DNA of 17,629 nucleotides from DAOUEG01 sp964595455 (GTDB taxonomy: Bacteria; Chloroflexota; Dehalococcoidia; Dehalococcoidales; RBG-16-60-22). Below, one piece after another: positions 1-6,162 of the stretch; position 1 is the first letter of the stretch, and the number at the start of each line of letters is the position of its first letter. The translations under genes were made by a program, and so were the position numbers. The stretch lies in NCBI GenBank assembly GCA_964595455.1, contig CAZQQL010000067.1:1-17629 (forward strand), given 5' to 3'. The notes under the pieces were generated by a model that worked only from the letters and a program-made list of their open reading frames with translations, was not told where the DNA came from and ran no database searches.

Positions 1-47
1 ATGAAACGGTGACCATCGATGTCCACATCGATACCGGGATACGCTGA
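1..47 (+). CDS. Possible 3' end of an upstream gene (partial)
   Basis: The third forward frame is open from base 3 and ends at TGA 45-47, reading ETVTIDVHIDTGIR. The alternation of hydrophobic and polar residues looks like a beta strand at a protein C-terminus, and the frame stops just before an intergenic hairpin. Only 14 codons are visible, so the family cannot be named. It could equally be non-coding sequence. Confidence 0.3.
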   Translation, partial: ETVTIDVHIDTGIR

Positions 48-63
48 CACCTGAGCCGACCCG

Positions 64-78
64 CGGGCAAGATGCCCG
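64..78. repeat. Short GC-rich hairpin, possible REP-like element
   Basis: CGGGCA (64-69) and TGCCCG (73-78) form a perfect six-pair stem around the loop AGA. No T-run follows on either strand, so it is a poor intrinsic terminator. Its look (short GC arms, intergenic, between gene ends) resembles dispersed palindromic repeats, but I see no second copy in the window. Confidence 0.4.
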
Positions 79-162
79 AGCTACCACCTGTTTGATCTTG
101 CAGTATCACTGATATTCATTGTCGAGCCTTCCTGATTATTATTTTTTCTTGGAATACTGCTG

Positions 163-171
163 TGGTAAGAT
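163..171 (+). promoter_or_regulatory. Possible extended -10 promoter for the first URO-D-like gene
   Basis: TGGTAAGAT fits an extended -10 element (TGn plus TAAGAT, four of six matches to TATAAT). The region 17-18 bases upstream is a T-run and not a good -35. It would give a leader of about 58 bases. The gene's ribosome binding site, AGAGG at 224-228, lies seven bases before its ATG. Confidence 0.3.
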
Positions 172-235
172 AACATCGAGCTTGATCACTCACAGAGAAA
201 CCGGTTTAACGATCCGCCGGGAAAGAGGCTGAATA

Positions 236-1555
236 ATGACCGAATTCAGGTCCAGGGAACAGCTCATTAAAGAAGCAAAAACCCTGAAAGCGACGATCGA
301 GGCCAGAAATGGTAAAACCACCGAAGATCTTTTCCATGAGAGAGAAAAAAGAATACTCGACGCCATGCAGTTGAAAGAACCGGACAGGGTGCCGGTATTC
401 CTGTGGGATGTGCCATTGTTAGCTTGCAGGTATGCCGGACTCCCTTATTCAGCCGCCTATTATGACGCGCCGGCCTGGAGGGCCGCTTTTCTGAAGCTGT
501 TCGCCGACCTTGAGCCGGACGGCTGGGCGGTCGCCGGGCGGGAATCGGGAGATGCCCTGCAGGCTACCGGCACTAGGTTCACCTGCTGGCCCGGCGGCAA
601 CCTTCCTCCTGACATCGGCAACCAGGTGATCGAGCAGGAGTTCATGAAAGAGGATGAATACGACCGTTTCCTCGCCGATCCCTCAGACTTCATTGTCCGT
701 ACCTGGCTGCCGAGGGCGTATGCTTCCTTGGAACCTTTAACCAGGCTGCCTCCGCTCATGGACCTGGGCGGCAACATAGCCATGATCAGCACGCTGTTTG
801 CCTCAGAGGAATTCGCGCAGATGTCCCGCGCAATGAAACAGGCCGGAGAGGCAGCGAATGACTGGAACCGCCGGATGGGAAGACTGGATGAGGATATGAA
901 ATCCCTCGGGTTCTGGTCGCTGCCGTTCGGCGGCATCCAGCCGCCTTTCTCGGGGTTCAGCAACAATTTCCGGACCTACCGCGGCGTGGTCATGGATATG
1001 TTCCGACGGCCTGAAAAACTCAAGGCAGCCCTTGGCAAACTCACTGAATACCGGATAGCCACTGCGATGCCGGCGGTGAAAGAAAATGGAAAACTGGCCA
1101 TCGGTTCCTGCGGAGAGCCTCATCGTGTATCCGATGAATTCATGTCCAACAGGCAGTTCGAGGAGTTCGTGTGGCCTTACTGGAAAATGGCCATCAACGC
1201 GACACTCGACCTCGGATACGATATCGTCTGGATGTTCCTGGAAGGGAAACGGGACCGGCAGCTCGAGTACTTCACCGACTTTCCGAAGGGCAGGCTGGCC
1301 ATGCTGCTGGAAAGCACGGATATCTTCAGGGCCAAGGAGATCCTGGGAGACCGCGTCTGCCTTATGGGCAACGTTCCTCTTTCCATGCTACAACTTGGTT
1401 CTCCCCAGGATGTTGAAGAGTACTGCAAGAAGCTGATCAAGGTCTGCGGCAAGGGAGGCGGCTTCATCCTGGCCAACGGCGGCGGTATCTTCGATGCCAA
1501 ACCGAAGAACATGAAGGCCATGGTTGATTCAGTGAAGAAATACGGCTGTTACTGA
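236..1555 (+). CDS. Uroporphyrinogen decarboxylase (URO-D) family protein, likely corrinoid-type methyltransferase relative
   Basis: The 439-residue protein has the URO-D/MtaA-like TIM-barrel pattern: an N-terminal helix leading to KEPDRVPVF (about 47-55), and a C-terminal half with FPKGRLAMLLESTDIFRAK, GNVPLSMLQLG and CGKGGGFILANGGG. True heme-pathway HemE is usually about 340-360 residues and this protein is longer, with no neighbouring heme genes, so heme synthesis is unlikely. The family also includes methyltransferases acting on corrinoid proteins, and many anaerobes carry numerous uncharacterised copies. SCGEPHRV near residue 290 supplies a Cys and a His that could bind metal; this is inference. 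The start is fixed by AGAGG seven bases upstream. A paralogue lies at 12592-13839. Substrate unknown. Confidence 0.9.
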   Translation: MTEFRSREQLIKEAKTLKATIEARNGKTTEDLFHEREKRILDAMQLKEPDRVPVFLWDVPLLACRYAGLPYSAAYYDAPAWRAAFLKLFADLEPDGWAVAGRESGDALQATGTRFTCWPGGNLPPDIGNQVIEQEFMKEDEYDRFLADPSDFIVRTWLPRAYASLEPLTRLPPLMDLGGNIAMISTLFASEEFAQMSRAMKQAGEAANDWNRRMGRLDEDMKSLGFWSLPFGGIQPPFSGFSNNFRTYRGVVMDMFRRPEKLKAALGKLTEYRIATAMPAVKENGKLAIGSCGEPHRVSDEFMSNRQFEEFVWPYWKMAINATLDLGYDIVWMFLEGKRDRQLEYFTDFPKGRLAMLLESTDIFRAKEILGDRVCLMGNVPLSMLQLGSPQDVEEYCKKLIKVCGKGGGFILANGGGIFDAKPKNMKAMVDSVKKYGCY

Positions 1556-1573
1556 TTGCCATTCGAATCAGAA

Positions 1574-2464
1574 TTATTTGAGCGCCCCGTCGAAGAATCC
1601 CGTCACCTTCTCCATATACTCTTCCGGGGAAGTCTTGTAAGCCCTCGTATGCTCCGCGCCGGACACAATCCATAACTCATTGTCCGGATTTGCGGAGGCC
1701 TGCTGAAGACGGCGGGCATGCTCTGCGTTCATCATCCCGTCATCCTCGCCGTGGATGAACAATATGGGCCTCGGCGCTATGTCAGCCAGATGCTCCACCG
1801 GCTTGATGTCCGTAAAGTCAACGCCGTACATGATCTTCACCATGAAGAGGATGGGCCGCAGCAGGGCGCGGGGCGCCTTCGTGCGGGCGGCAAATTCCGG
1901 TCCCATGATGTCTTCCAGGTCCGCAAAACTGCTGTCCGATACCACGGCATCGATGTCTTCATCCTCAGCGGCAGTCAGCAGCATGGTGACCGCTCCCAGT
2001 GAAAATCCGATGACGCCGATGTCCTCGAACGCCCGGCCCTTAACGTAGGCTACCGCTCCTTCAAGGTCCCGGGTCTCGAAATACCCCGCCGAGACCATGT
2101 CCCCGTCCGACTCCCCGTGCCCGCGCAGGTCGAAGGCAAGTACGTTGTACCCTGCCTGCACCAGCCCGGCGGCTATGTCCAGCAGCCCGATGGAAGGGTC
2201 GGCCCGGTTCCCGCCATTGCCGTGGACGATGATGATAACGCGGTTGCTGCCGGCAACGGGCAGGAACCAGCCGCGCAGCTCCAGGTCCTCATCGAGGCTT
2301 GGGAAAGCAATCTCCTCGTAAGCAAGCCCTAAATCTCCGGGGTTGCCCTGGACCGGCAGACGTTCCGACCTCGTGATGGAGTGCCCGAGGTACGCAGATA
2401 TTCCCACAAAAGCGATCAATATCAGGCCAATGAGGCCGAGGCCGATCTTGAGCCAGATTTTCAA
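1574..2464 (-). CDS. Membrane-anchored alpha/beta hydrolase
   Basis: This 296-residue serine hydrolase has a hydrophobic N-terminal segment (about 5-27) acting as an anchor or uncleaved signal, so the catalytic domain probably sits outside the cytoplasmic membrane. The fold markers are in order: oxyanion motif HGNGG (81-85), FDLRGHGESDG (111-121), nucleophile elbow GFSLG with Ser155, acid Asp241 or Asp242 in HGEDD, and His272 in GAEHT. The family contains esterases, peptidases and lipases (YfhR/BEM46-like); the substrate cannot be read from sequence. The start is TTG at 2464, supported by AGGCGGA about eight bases upstream and a strong promoter. It converges with the URO-D-like gene, with 18 bases between the stops. 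Confidence 0.88.
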   Translation of the reverse strand: MKIWLKIGLGLIGLILIAFVGISAYLGHSITRSERLPVQGNPGDLGLAYEEIAFPSLDEDLELRGWFLPVAGSNRVIIIVHGNGGNRADPSIGLLDIAAGLVQAGYNVLAFDLRGHGESDGDMVSAGYFETRDLEGAVAYVKGRAFEDIGVIGFSLGAVTMLLTAAEDEDIDAVVSDSSFADLEDIMGPEFAARTKAPRALLRPILFMVKIMYGVDFTDIKPVEHLADIAPRPILFIHGEDDGMMNAEHARRLQQASANPDNELWIVSGAEHTRAYKTSPEEYMEKVTGFFDGALK

Positions 2465-2494
2465 GACTGTTTCCGCCTGTTAATTATTGTATCC

Positions 2495-2523
2495 ATAATA
2501 GTTCCTTGTAATTGCACCGTCAA
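2495..2523 (-). promoter_or_regulatory. Sigma-70-type promoter of the alpha/beta hydrolase
   Basis: Read on the minus strand, TTGACG (2523-2518) and TATTAT (2500-2495) are separated by 17 bases, a near-consensus pair. Transcription should start near 2488 and give a leader of about 24 bases containing the AGGCGGA ribosome binding site. Confidence 0.7.
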
Positions 2524-2532
2524 CACCACCTA

Positions 2533-2561
2533 TTGACACCAGGCCGGGCAGTGACTATCAT
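2533..2561 (+). promoter_or_regulatory. Sigma-70-type promoter of the enoate reductase gene
   Basis: TTGACA (2533-2538, perfect) and TATCAT (2556-2561, five of six) are 17 bases apart. Transcription should start near 2568, about 36 bases before the ATG at 2604. Its -35 lies only nine bases from the -35 of the divergent hydrolase promoter, so a factor bound between them could affect both. Confidence 0.75.
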
Positions 2562-2603
2562 TTCCCTTTATAAACAGACAAATAATGAACGGGAGGCGTG
2601 ATC

Positions 2604-4520
2604 ATGTACAAGATGTTTCTTTCACCGGGCAGGATAGGAAAGCTGACCCTGAAAAACCGCTCCATATTCCCTCCCATGGGCTCCGGGTACGTGAAAGACG
2701 AGATACCCATGGACAGGCTCGTGGATTACCATGTCCGCCGCGTCCAGGGCGGCTGCGCCATGAACATCGTGGAGATCGCCACGGTGCACTATACCACCAA
2801 GTCCCCAACCGTCATCGGCATTTATGATGACCGGTTCCTGCCCGGCCTGGAGAAACTGGCCAAGGGCATCAAGGACGCCGGGGGCAGCTCCTGTATCCAG
2901 CTATGGCATGGCGGGCGGCAGACGTCCGGCCAGCCCTTCGGCGGGCAGCCCTGGGGGCCCTCCGCCACCACCTGCGCCTTTATCGGCGAGGAAGCCCATC
3001 CCATGTCTCTGGATGAAGTCAAAGAAGTGATTTCAGCTTATGGAGATGCGGCCCTGAGGGCCAAAAGGGCCGGGTTCGATGCCGTGGAGATACATGGCGC
3101 CCACGGCTACCTCATCGATTGCTTCCTCAATCCTTACACCAATTTCCGCGATGATGCATACGGCGGCAGCCTGGAAAACCGGGCGCGGTTCGGGTGTGAC
3201 GTCATCCGGGATGTCAGGAACAAAGTTGGGGCCGATTACCCGGTAATGATTCGCATGAGCGCCCGGGAAAATGTCGAGGGCGGCATCGAGCTTGAAGACG
3301 CCATAGAAGCGGCAAAACTCTACGAGGCCGCCGGCGCCGATGCCATCGATGTCTCCCAGGGCGCTTACGACGCCCTGACCTACACTGTGCCGCCGTTTTT
3401 CTATCCCCCGAAGGTGAACGTCTATAACGCCTCCCAGATCAAGAAGAACGTTAAAGTTCCGGTCATCGTGGCCGGCAGGATACATAACCCGGACCTGGCG
3501 GAAGAGATCCTGCAGAAGGGACAGGCAGACTTTATTTCGCTGGGCCGGCCACAACTGACGGACCCCGACTATGTCAAGAAAACCATGGAAGGCAGGACGG
3601 ACGAGATCGTCCGCTGCATCGCCTGCGACCAGGGATGTGTCGGCAGGATGTTCGCCGGGTTTGGTGTAAGCTGTATTTTCACGCCGGCGACGGGAAACGA
3701 GAAGGAAGTAGCCATCAGGCCGGCGGAGCAGAAGAAAACGGTGCTGGTTATCGGCGGCGGTCCCGCCGGGCTGGAAGCCGCCCGGGTGGCGAAAGAACGT
3801 GGGCATGACGTCGTGCTGTTTGAAAAAAGCGTCATGCTCGGCGGGCAGTTCGTTGCTGCCGGCAAGGCGCCGTACAAGGAGGAATTCGGCGCGTCTGCGG
3901 CCCATATGGGTTACCGGGCTTACAAGGCGGGCGTCGATATCCACCTCTATACCCCGGCTGCACCGGAGAGGATTAAAGGCGTCGATCCGGACGTGGTCAT
4001 CATCGCTACCGGCTCGGACTCCATCAAGCCCGACATACCAGGGATTGACCTTCCTCATGTGCATGACGGGCGGAAGGTGATAGTGTCGGACTCGCTGGTC
4101 CAGGCACAGGACGTAGTGGTCGTCGGGGGAGGCCTGATCGGCCTGGAGGCCATGCATGTCCTGCTGAAACAGGGGAAAAAGGTAACCGTCATCGAAATGC
4201 TGGATGAAATCGGTAAAGACTTGGAAATGTATATCAGGCCGTACATGTTCGGCATCATCGAGGCGGAAAAAGTGCCCGTCTTCACCAATACGAAGTGCCT
4301 GGAAATCCACGAGGCCTATATCGTCGTCGAGCGGGAAGGCCAGCGTTCCACGATACCCTGCGGCGCGGTGGTGATGGCGGTGGGGGCGAAAAGCAACACG
4401 GAAGTTGTGGACATGGTACAACAGCTCAGGTATGAATACCATGTGATCGGCGACGCGAAAGAGCCCGGCAAGGTGCTCCCGGCTATCTGGGGCGGCAATG
4501 AGACAGGCAGGACCGTCTGA
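2604..4520 (+). CDS. NADH:flavin oxidoreductase of the 2-enoate/2,4-dienoyl-CoA reductase type
   Basis: The 638-residue enzyme has the full architecture of the bacterial enoate/dienoyl-CoA reductases. An FMN-binding Old-Yellow-Enzyme TIM barrel covers residues 1-335, with HGAHGYLIDCFLNPYTN and YGGSLENRARF. A [4Fe-4S] motif Cx2Cx3Cx11C uses Cys338, 341, 345 and 357. A C-terminal FAD/NAD(P) domain has GGGPAG near 384-389 and a second Rossmann motif VVGGGLIGLEA near 507. Electrons pass from NAD(P)H via FAD and the cluster to FMN, reducing an activated C=C bond; the natural substrate is unknown. ATG 2604 is chosen over GTG 2598 because GGGAGG (2591-2596) lies seven bases before it. FadH, enoate reductase and bile-acid BaiCD-type enzymes are alternatives within the family. 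Confidence 0.93.
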   Translation: MYKMFLSPGRIGKLTLKNRSIFPPMGSGYVKDEIPMDRLVDYHVRRVQGGCAMNIVEIATVHYTTKSPTVIGIYDDRFLPGLEKLAKGIKDAGGSSCIQLWHGGRQTSGQPFGGQPWGPSATTCAFIGEEAHPMSLDEVKEVISAYGDAALRAKRAGFDAVEIHGAHGYLIDCFLNPYTNFRDDAYGGSLENRARFGCDVIRDVRNKVGADYPVMIRMSARENVEGGIELEDAIEAAKLYEAAGADAIDVSQGAYDALTYTVPPFFYPPKVNVYNASQIKKNVKVPVIVAGRIHNPDLAEEILQKGQADFISLGRPQLTDPDYVKKTMEGRTDEIVRCIACDQGCVGRMFAGFGVSCIFTPATGNEKEVAIRPAEQKKTVLVIGGGPAGLEAARVAKERGHDVVLFEKSVMLGGQFVAAGKAPYKEEFGASAAHMGYRAYKAGVDIHLYTPAAPERIKGVDPDVVIIATGSDSIKPDIPGIDLPHVHDGRKVIVSDSLVQAQDVVVVGGGLIGLEAMHVLLKQGKKVTVIEMLDEIGKDLEMYIRPYMFGIIEAEKVPVFTNTKCLEIHEAYIVVEREGQRSTIPCGAVVMAVGAKSNTEVVDMVQQLRYEYHVIGDAKEPGKVLPAIWGGNETGRTV

Positions 4521-4539
4521 TAGAACGGGCGGTATTGGT

Positions 4540-4569
4540 TTGTTAAGCGTAGCGGGTTTCCGATATACT
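4540..4569 (+). promoter_or_regulatory. Probable promoter of the first GNAT gene
   Basis: TTGTTA (4540-4545) and TATACT (4564-4569, five of six) are 18 bases apart. The start would be near 4576, giving a leader of about 20 bases that includes AGAGGAG (4581-4587). Confidence 0.5.
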
Positions 4570-4596
4570 TCTCCATGACGAGAGGAGTATACCGGC

Positions 4597-5061
4597 GTGA
4601 ATAACATTACTTACACTTCAACGGATGAACGAGATATCGATGTACTGGCGCCGTTGTGGTTGAAGCTCATCGCTCATCATCGGGAACGATCGCCGAGGTT
4701 TCGTGAACACTTCGATACCTTCACCTGGGAAGAACGGCGCCGCGGGCTGCTGGAAAAAGCCAGCGGGGGTTACATGCGTATCGATCTTGCTTATGATGGC
4801 GTATCTTTGATCGGGTACTGCGTCAGCACCGTTAATGCGAGGAAGCACGCTGAAATAGAATCCATCTATATTGAAGAATATTGCCGCCGGGTGGGAATCG
4901 GGACCCGTTTCATGGAAGGTGCGCTTACCTGGATGCAGGAACGCGGCTCGATAAAACGCGAGGTAGGAGTAGCCGCCGGGAACGAAGAAGCCTTGCCTTT
5001 TTACGCCAGGTTCGGATTTTACCCGAGGGTTATCGTGCTAGAACAGGCCCGGGAGAATTGA
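4597..5061 (+). CDS. GNAT family N-acetyltransferase
   Basis: This 154-residue protein has the GNAT acetyl-CoA-binding motif A: beta strand IESIYIEEY followed by RRVGIG (97-102) in the pyrophosphate-binding turn. The C-terminal motif B, NEEALPFYARFGFYPR (129-144), is also typical. The acceptor (amino group of a protein, antibiotic or metabolite) cannot be predicted. It starts at GTG 4597, with the strong ribosome binding site AGAGGAG nine bases upstream, and has its own promoter. It converges with the small zinc-ribbon gene. Length is normal for a stand-alone GNAT domain. Confidence 0.88.
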   Translation: MNNITYTSTDERDIDVLAPLWLKLIAHHRERSPRFREHFDTFTWEERRRGLLEKASGGYMRIDLAYDGVSLIGYCVSTVNARKHAEIESIYIEEYCRRVGIGTRFMEGALTWMQERGSIKREVGVAAGNEEALPFYARFGFYPRVIVLEQAREN

Positions 5062-5085
5062 AGGCCTGGAACAGAGCCGGTTCTT

Positions 5086-5298
5086 CTAGCGAGGACTGCC
5101 GAATTTTTCAAGCTCTTTGCCCAGCCAGTCGTTCGGGTTATAAACGTCCAATGGATCATTTGCGCGGCCGGTGGTAATCCTGAACCCGCAGATCGGGCAA
5201 AAGTACGTTTCCGGGACCTGGGGCCGTATCATATAGCTCGTCAGGTAGCTTGTGCTGCCGCACGATGAGCACTTGATTATCTTCTCAGTCCTGTCCAT
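5086..5298 (-). CDS. Small zinc-ribbon protein
   Basis: This 70-residue protein carries two CxxC knuckles, CSSC (Cys10, Cys13) and CPIC (Cys34, Cys37), spaced by 20 residues, a classic zinc-ribbon layout. It has a short charged C-terminal tail with NPNDWLGKELEKFG. Such proteins bind nucleic acid or a protein partner, or store metal; no function can be assigned. The open frame extends 25 codons further upstream, but ATG 5298 is preferred because GGAGGAG lies about seven bases before it and the extra residues look random. It is convergent with the GNAT gene and 125 bases downstream of the second GNAT gene, both on the minus strand. Confidence 0.72.
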   Translation of the reverse strand: MDRTEKIIKCSSCGSTSYLTSYMIRPQVPETYFCPICGFRITTGRANDPLDVYNPNDWLGKELEKFGSPR

Positions 5299-5361
5299 GA
5301 CCGCTCCTCCAAACAGGCTCTGGTTCCACTCTAACAGAGACAAGCGGTATTGACAGTGCGT

Positions 5362-5390
5362 CAAAAGTAACATTTCTCGTGGTACTTTTG
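5362..5390. repeat. Perfect 8-base inverted repeat between two minus-strand genes
   Basis: CAAAAGTA (5362-5369) and TACTTTTG (5383-5390) are exact reverse complements around a 13-base centre. It lies after the RimJ/RimL-type gene and before the zinc-ribbon gene. It could be an operator for the small gene or a weak AU-rich terminator for the acetyltransferase; no clear U-run follows on the minus strand. Confidence 0.35.
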
Positions 5391-5423
5391 GTGAGGTTGG
5401 TATATAAAACGGCAGGTAAAGGG

Positions 5424-5975
5424 CTAGACTTCTCCCGGTATCAGTGAGAACATAACTGCGTTTTGCGGGCGTCCGTCCAGGAATAGCCGGTTCCGTAAAA
5501 CGCCTTCACGCATCGCACCTACCTTTTCGGCAACGCGCAGGCTTTTACTGTTTTCTTCGGCTATCAGGATCTCTATCCTTTTGACCTTGACGACACTGAA
5601 TCCCCAGCGTGCCAGGAGATGGGTGGCGGCTGGAGCGACACCCGCCGCGGACCGGCTGGTGCGTACCCAGTACCCCAGGTTGGCGACACGATCACCCTGC
5701 CGGATATTGTTCAGGCCGCAGCCTCCCAGGAAAGCCCCGTCTTCCTCGCTGGTGATGGCGAAATCGAAAGAAGCAATGTCTTTCCACTCACTGGCGCGCT
5801 GTTTCAGCCAGCCTCGGGTCTCACTGAGGTCATAACCCTGATGTGTCCACGGCATCCAGGGCATGAGTTCCGGCAGGGATTCCATGACGGCCTCATGCAG
5901 CGCGGTCACATCCTTCTTTGTGTAAGGTCTGAGTTTAATAATGCCGTCAGACAATTCTATGACTGGTATGCGCAT
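5424..5975 (-). CDS. RimJ/RimL-type GNAT N-acetyltransferase
   Basis: The 183-residue protein matches the RimJ/RimL subgroup, which acetylates protein N-termini or small amines with acetyl-CoA. Markers are GIIKLRPYTKKD at the N-terminus, the LGGCGLNNI core strand, GYWVRTSRSAAGVA (about 101-114) as the CoA-binding turn, and ENSKSLRVAEKVGAMREGVLRN (about 131-152), the diagnostic C-terminal block. Start is ATG 5975, with GGAG about nine bases upstream. A longer reading to 6056 would run through its own promoter and adds unconserved sequence, so it is rejected. It is divergent from the large iron-sulfur flavoprotein gene. The target is unknown. Confidence 0.88.
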   Translation of the reverse strand: MRIPVIELSDGIIKLRPYTKKDVTALHEAVMESLPELMPWMPWTHQGYDLSETRGWLKQRASEWKDIASFDFAITSEEDGAFLGGCGLNNIRQGDRVANLGYWVRTSRSAAGVAPAATHLLARWGFSVVKVKRIEILIAEENSKSLRVAEKVGAMREGVLRNRLFLDGRPQNAVMFSLIPGEV

Positions 5976-6012
5976 TGTTCCTGACTCCGTAATATTCAGT
6001 ACACGCCTTTCA

Positions 6013-6042
6013 ACTATAATGCCTAGAGGGTATCGGTGTAAA
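6013..6042 (-). promoter_or_regulatory. Probable promoter of the RimJ/RimL-type gene
   Basis: On the minus strand, TTTACA (6042-6037) and TATAGT (6018-6013) are 18 bases apart; each matches consensus at five of six positions. The predicted start near 6006 leaves a leader of about 30 bases, and this supports ATG 5975 over the upstream start. Confidence 0.55.
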
Positions 6043-6047
6043 TACGG

Positions 6048-6077
6048 TTGAAACACAAAGCTGGTTCATGGTACATT
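6048..6077 (+). promoter_or_regulatory. Possible promoter of the iron-sulfur flavoprotein gene
   Basis: TTGAAA (6048-6053) and TACATT (6072-6077) are 18 bases apart. The start would be near 6084, giving a leader of about 79 bases that contains the hairpin at 6127-6151. It overlaps none of the divergent promoter elements and lies close beside them. Confidence 0.4.
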
Positions 6078-6126
6078 GAAGTCGTGAAACGGCCTGTTCA
6101 TCAGCCTTTCATGAATCTCGGGAGGC

Positions 6127-6157
6127 GGCTGTCCGCTCGTTCAGGACAGCCTTTTTT
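6127..6157 (+). terminator. Terminator-like hairpin in the leader of the iron-sulfur flavoprotein gene
   Basis: GGCTGTCC (6127-6134) and GGACAGCC (6144-6151) form a perfect eight-pair stem with a nine-base loop, followed directly by six T residues (6152-6157). This is the form of an intrinsic terminator on the plus strand. No plus-strand gene ends nearby, and the next start codon is only six bases downstream, so it may act as an attenuator and not as a gene-end terminator. Confidence 0.55.
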
Positions 6158-6162
6158 ATATC

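Noticed and set aside
64..78. Terminator for the gene upstream of the window
   Set aside because: The stem is good but no T-run follows on the plus strand, so it is listed as a hairpin only.
3033..4607. Long minus-strand open frame (524 codons) opposite the enoate reductase
   Set aside because: The plus-strand frame has all cofactor motifs. The antisense translation is low in known motifs and crosses the next gene's promoter.
5044..5068. CAGGCC/GGCCTG inverted repeat across the stop of the first GNAT gene
   Set aside because: Only six pairs with a 13-base loop and no U-run; too weak to call a terminator.
6015..6020. Perfect TATAAT on the plus strand as a promoter for the iron-sulfur flavoprotein
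   Set aside because: No acceptable -35 lies 16-19 bases upstream; the site fits better as part of the minus-strand promoter of the acetyltransferase.
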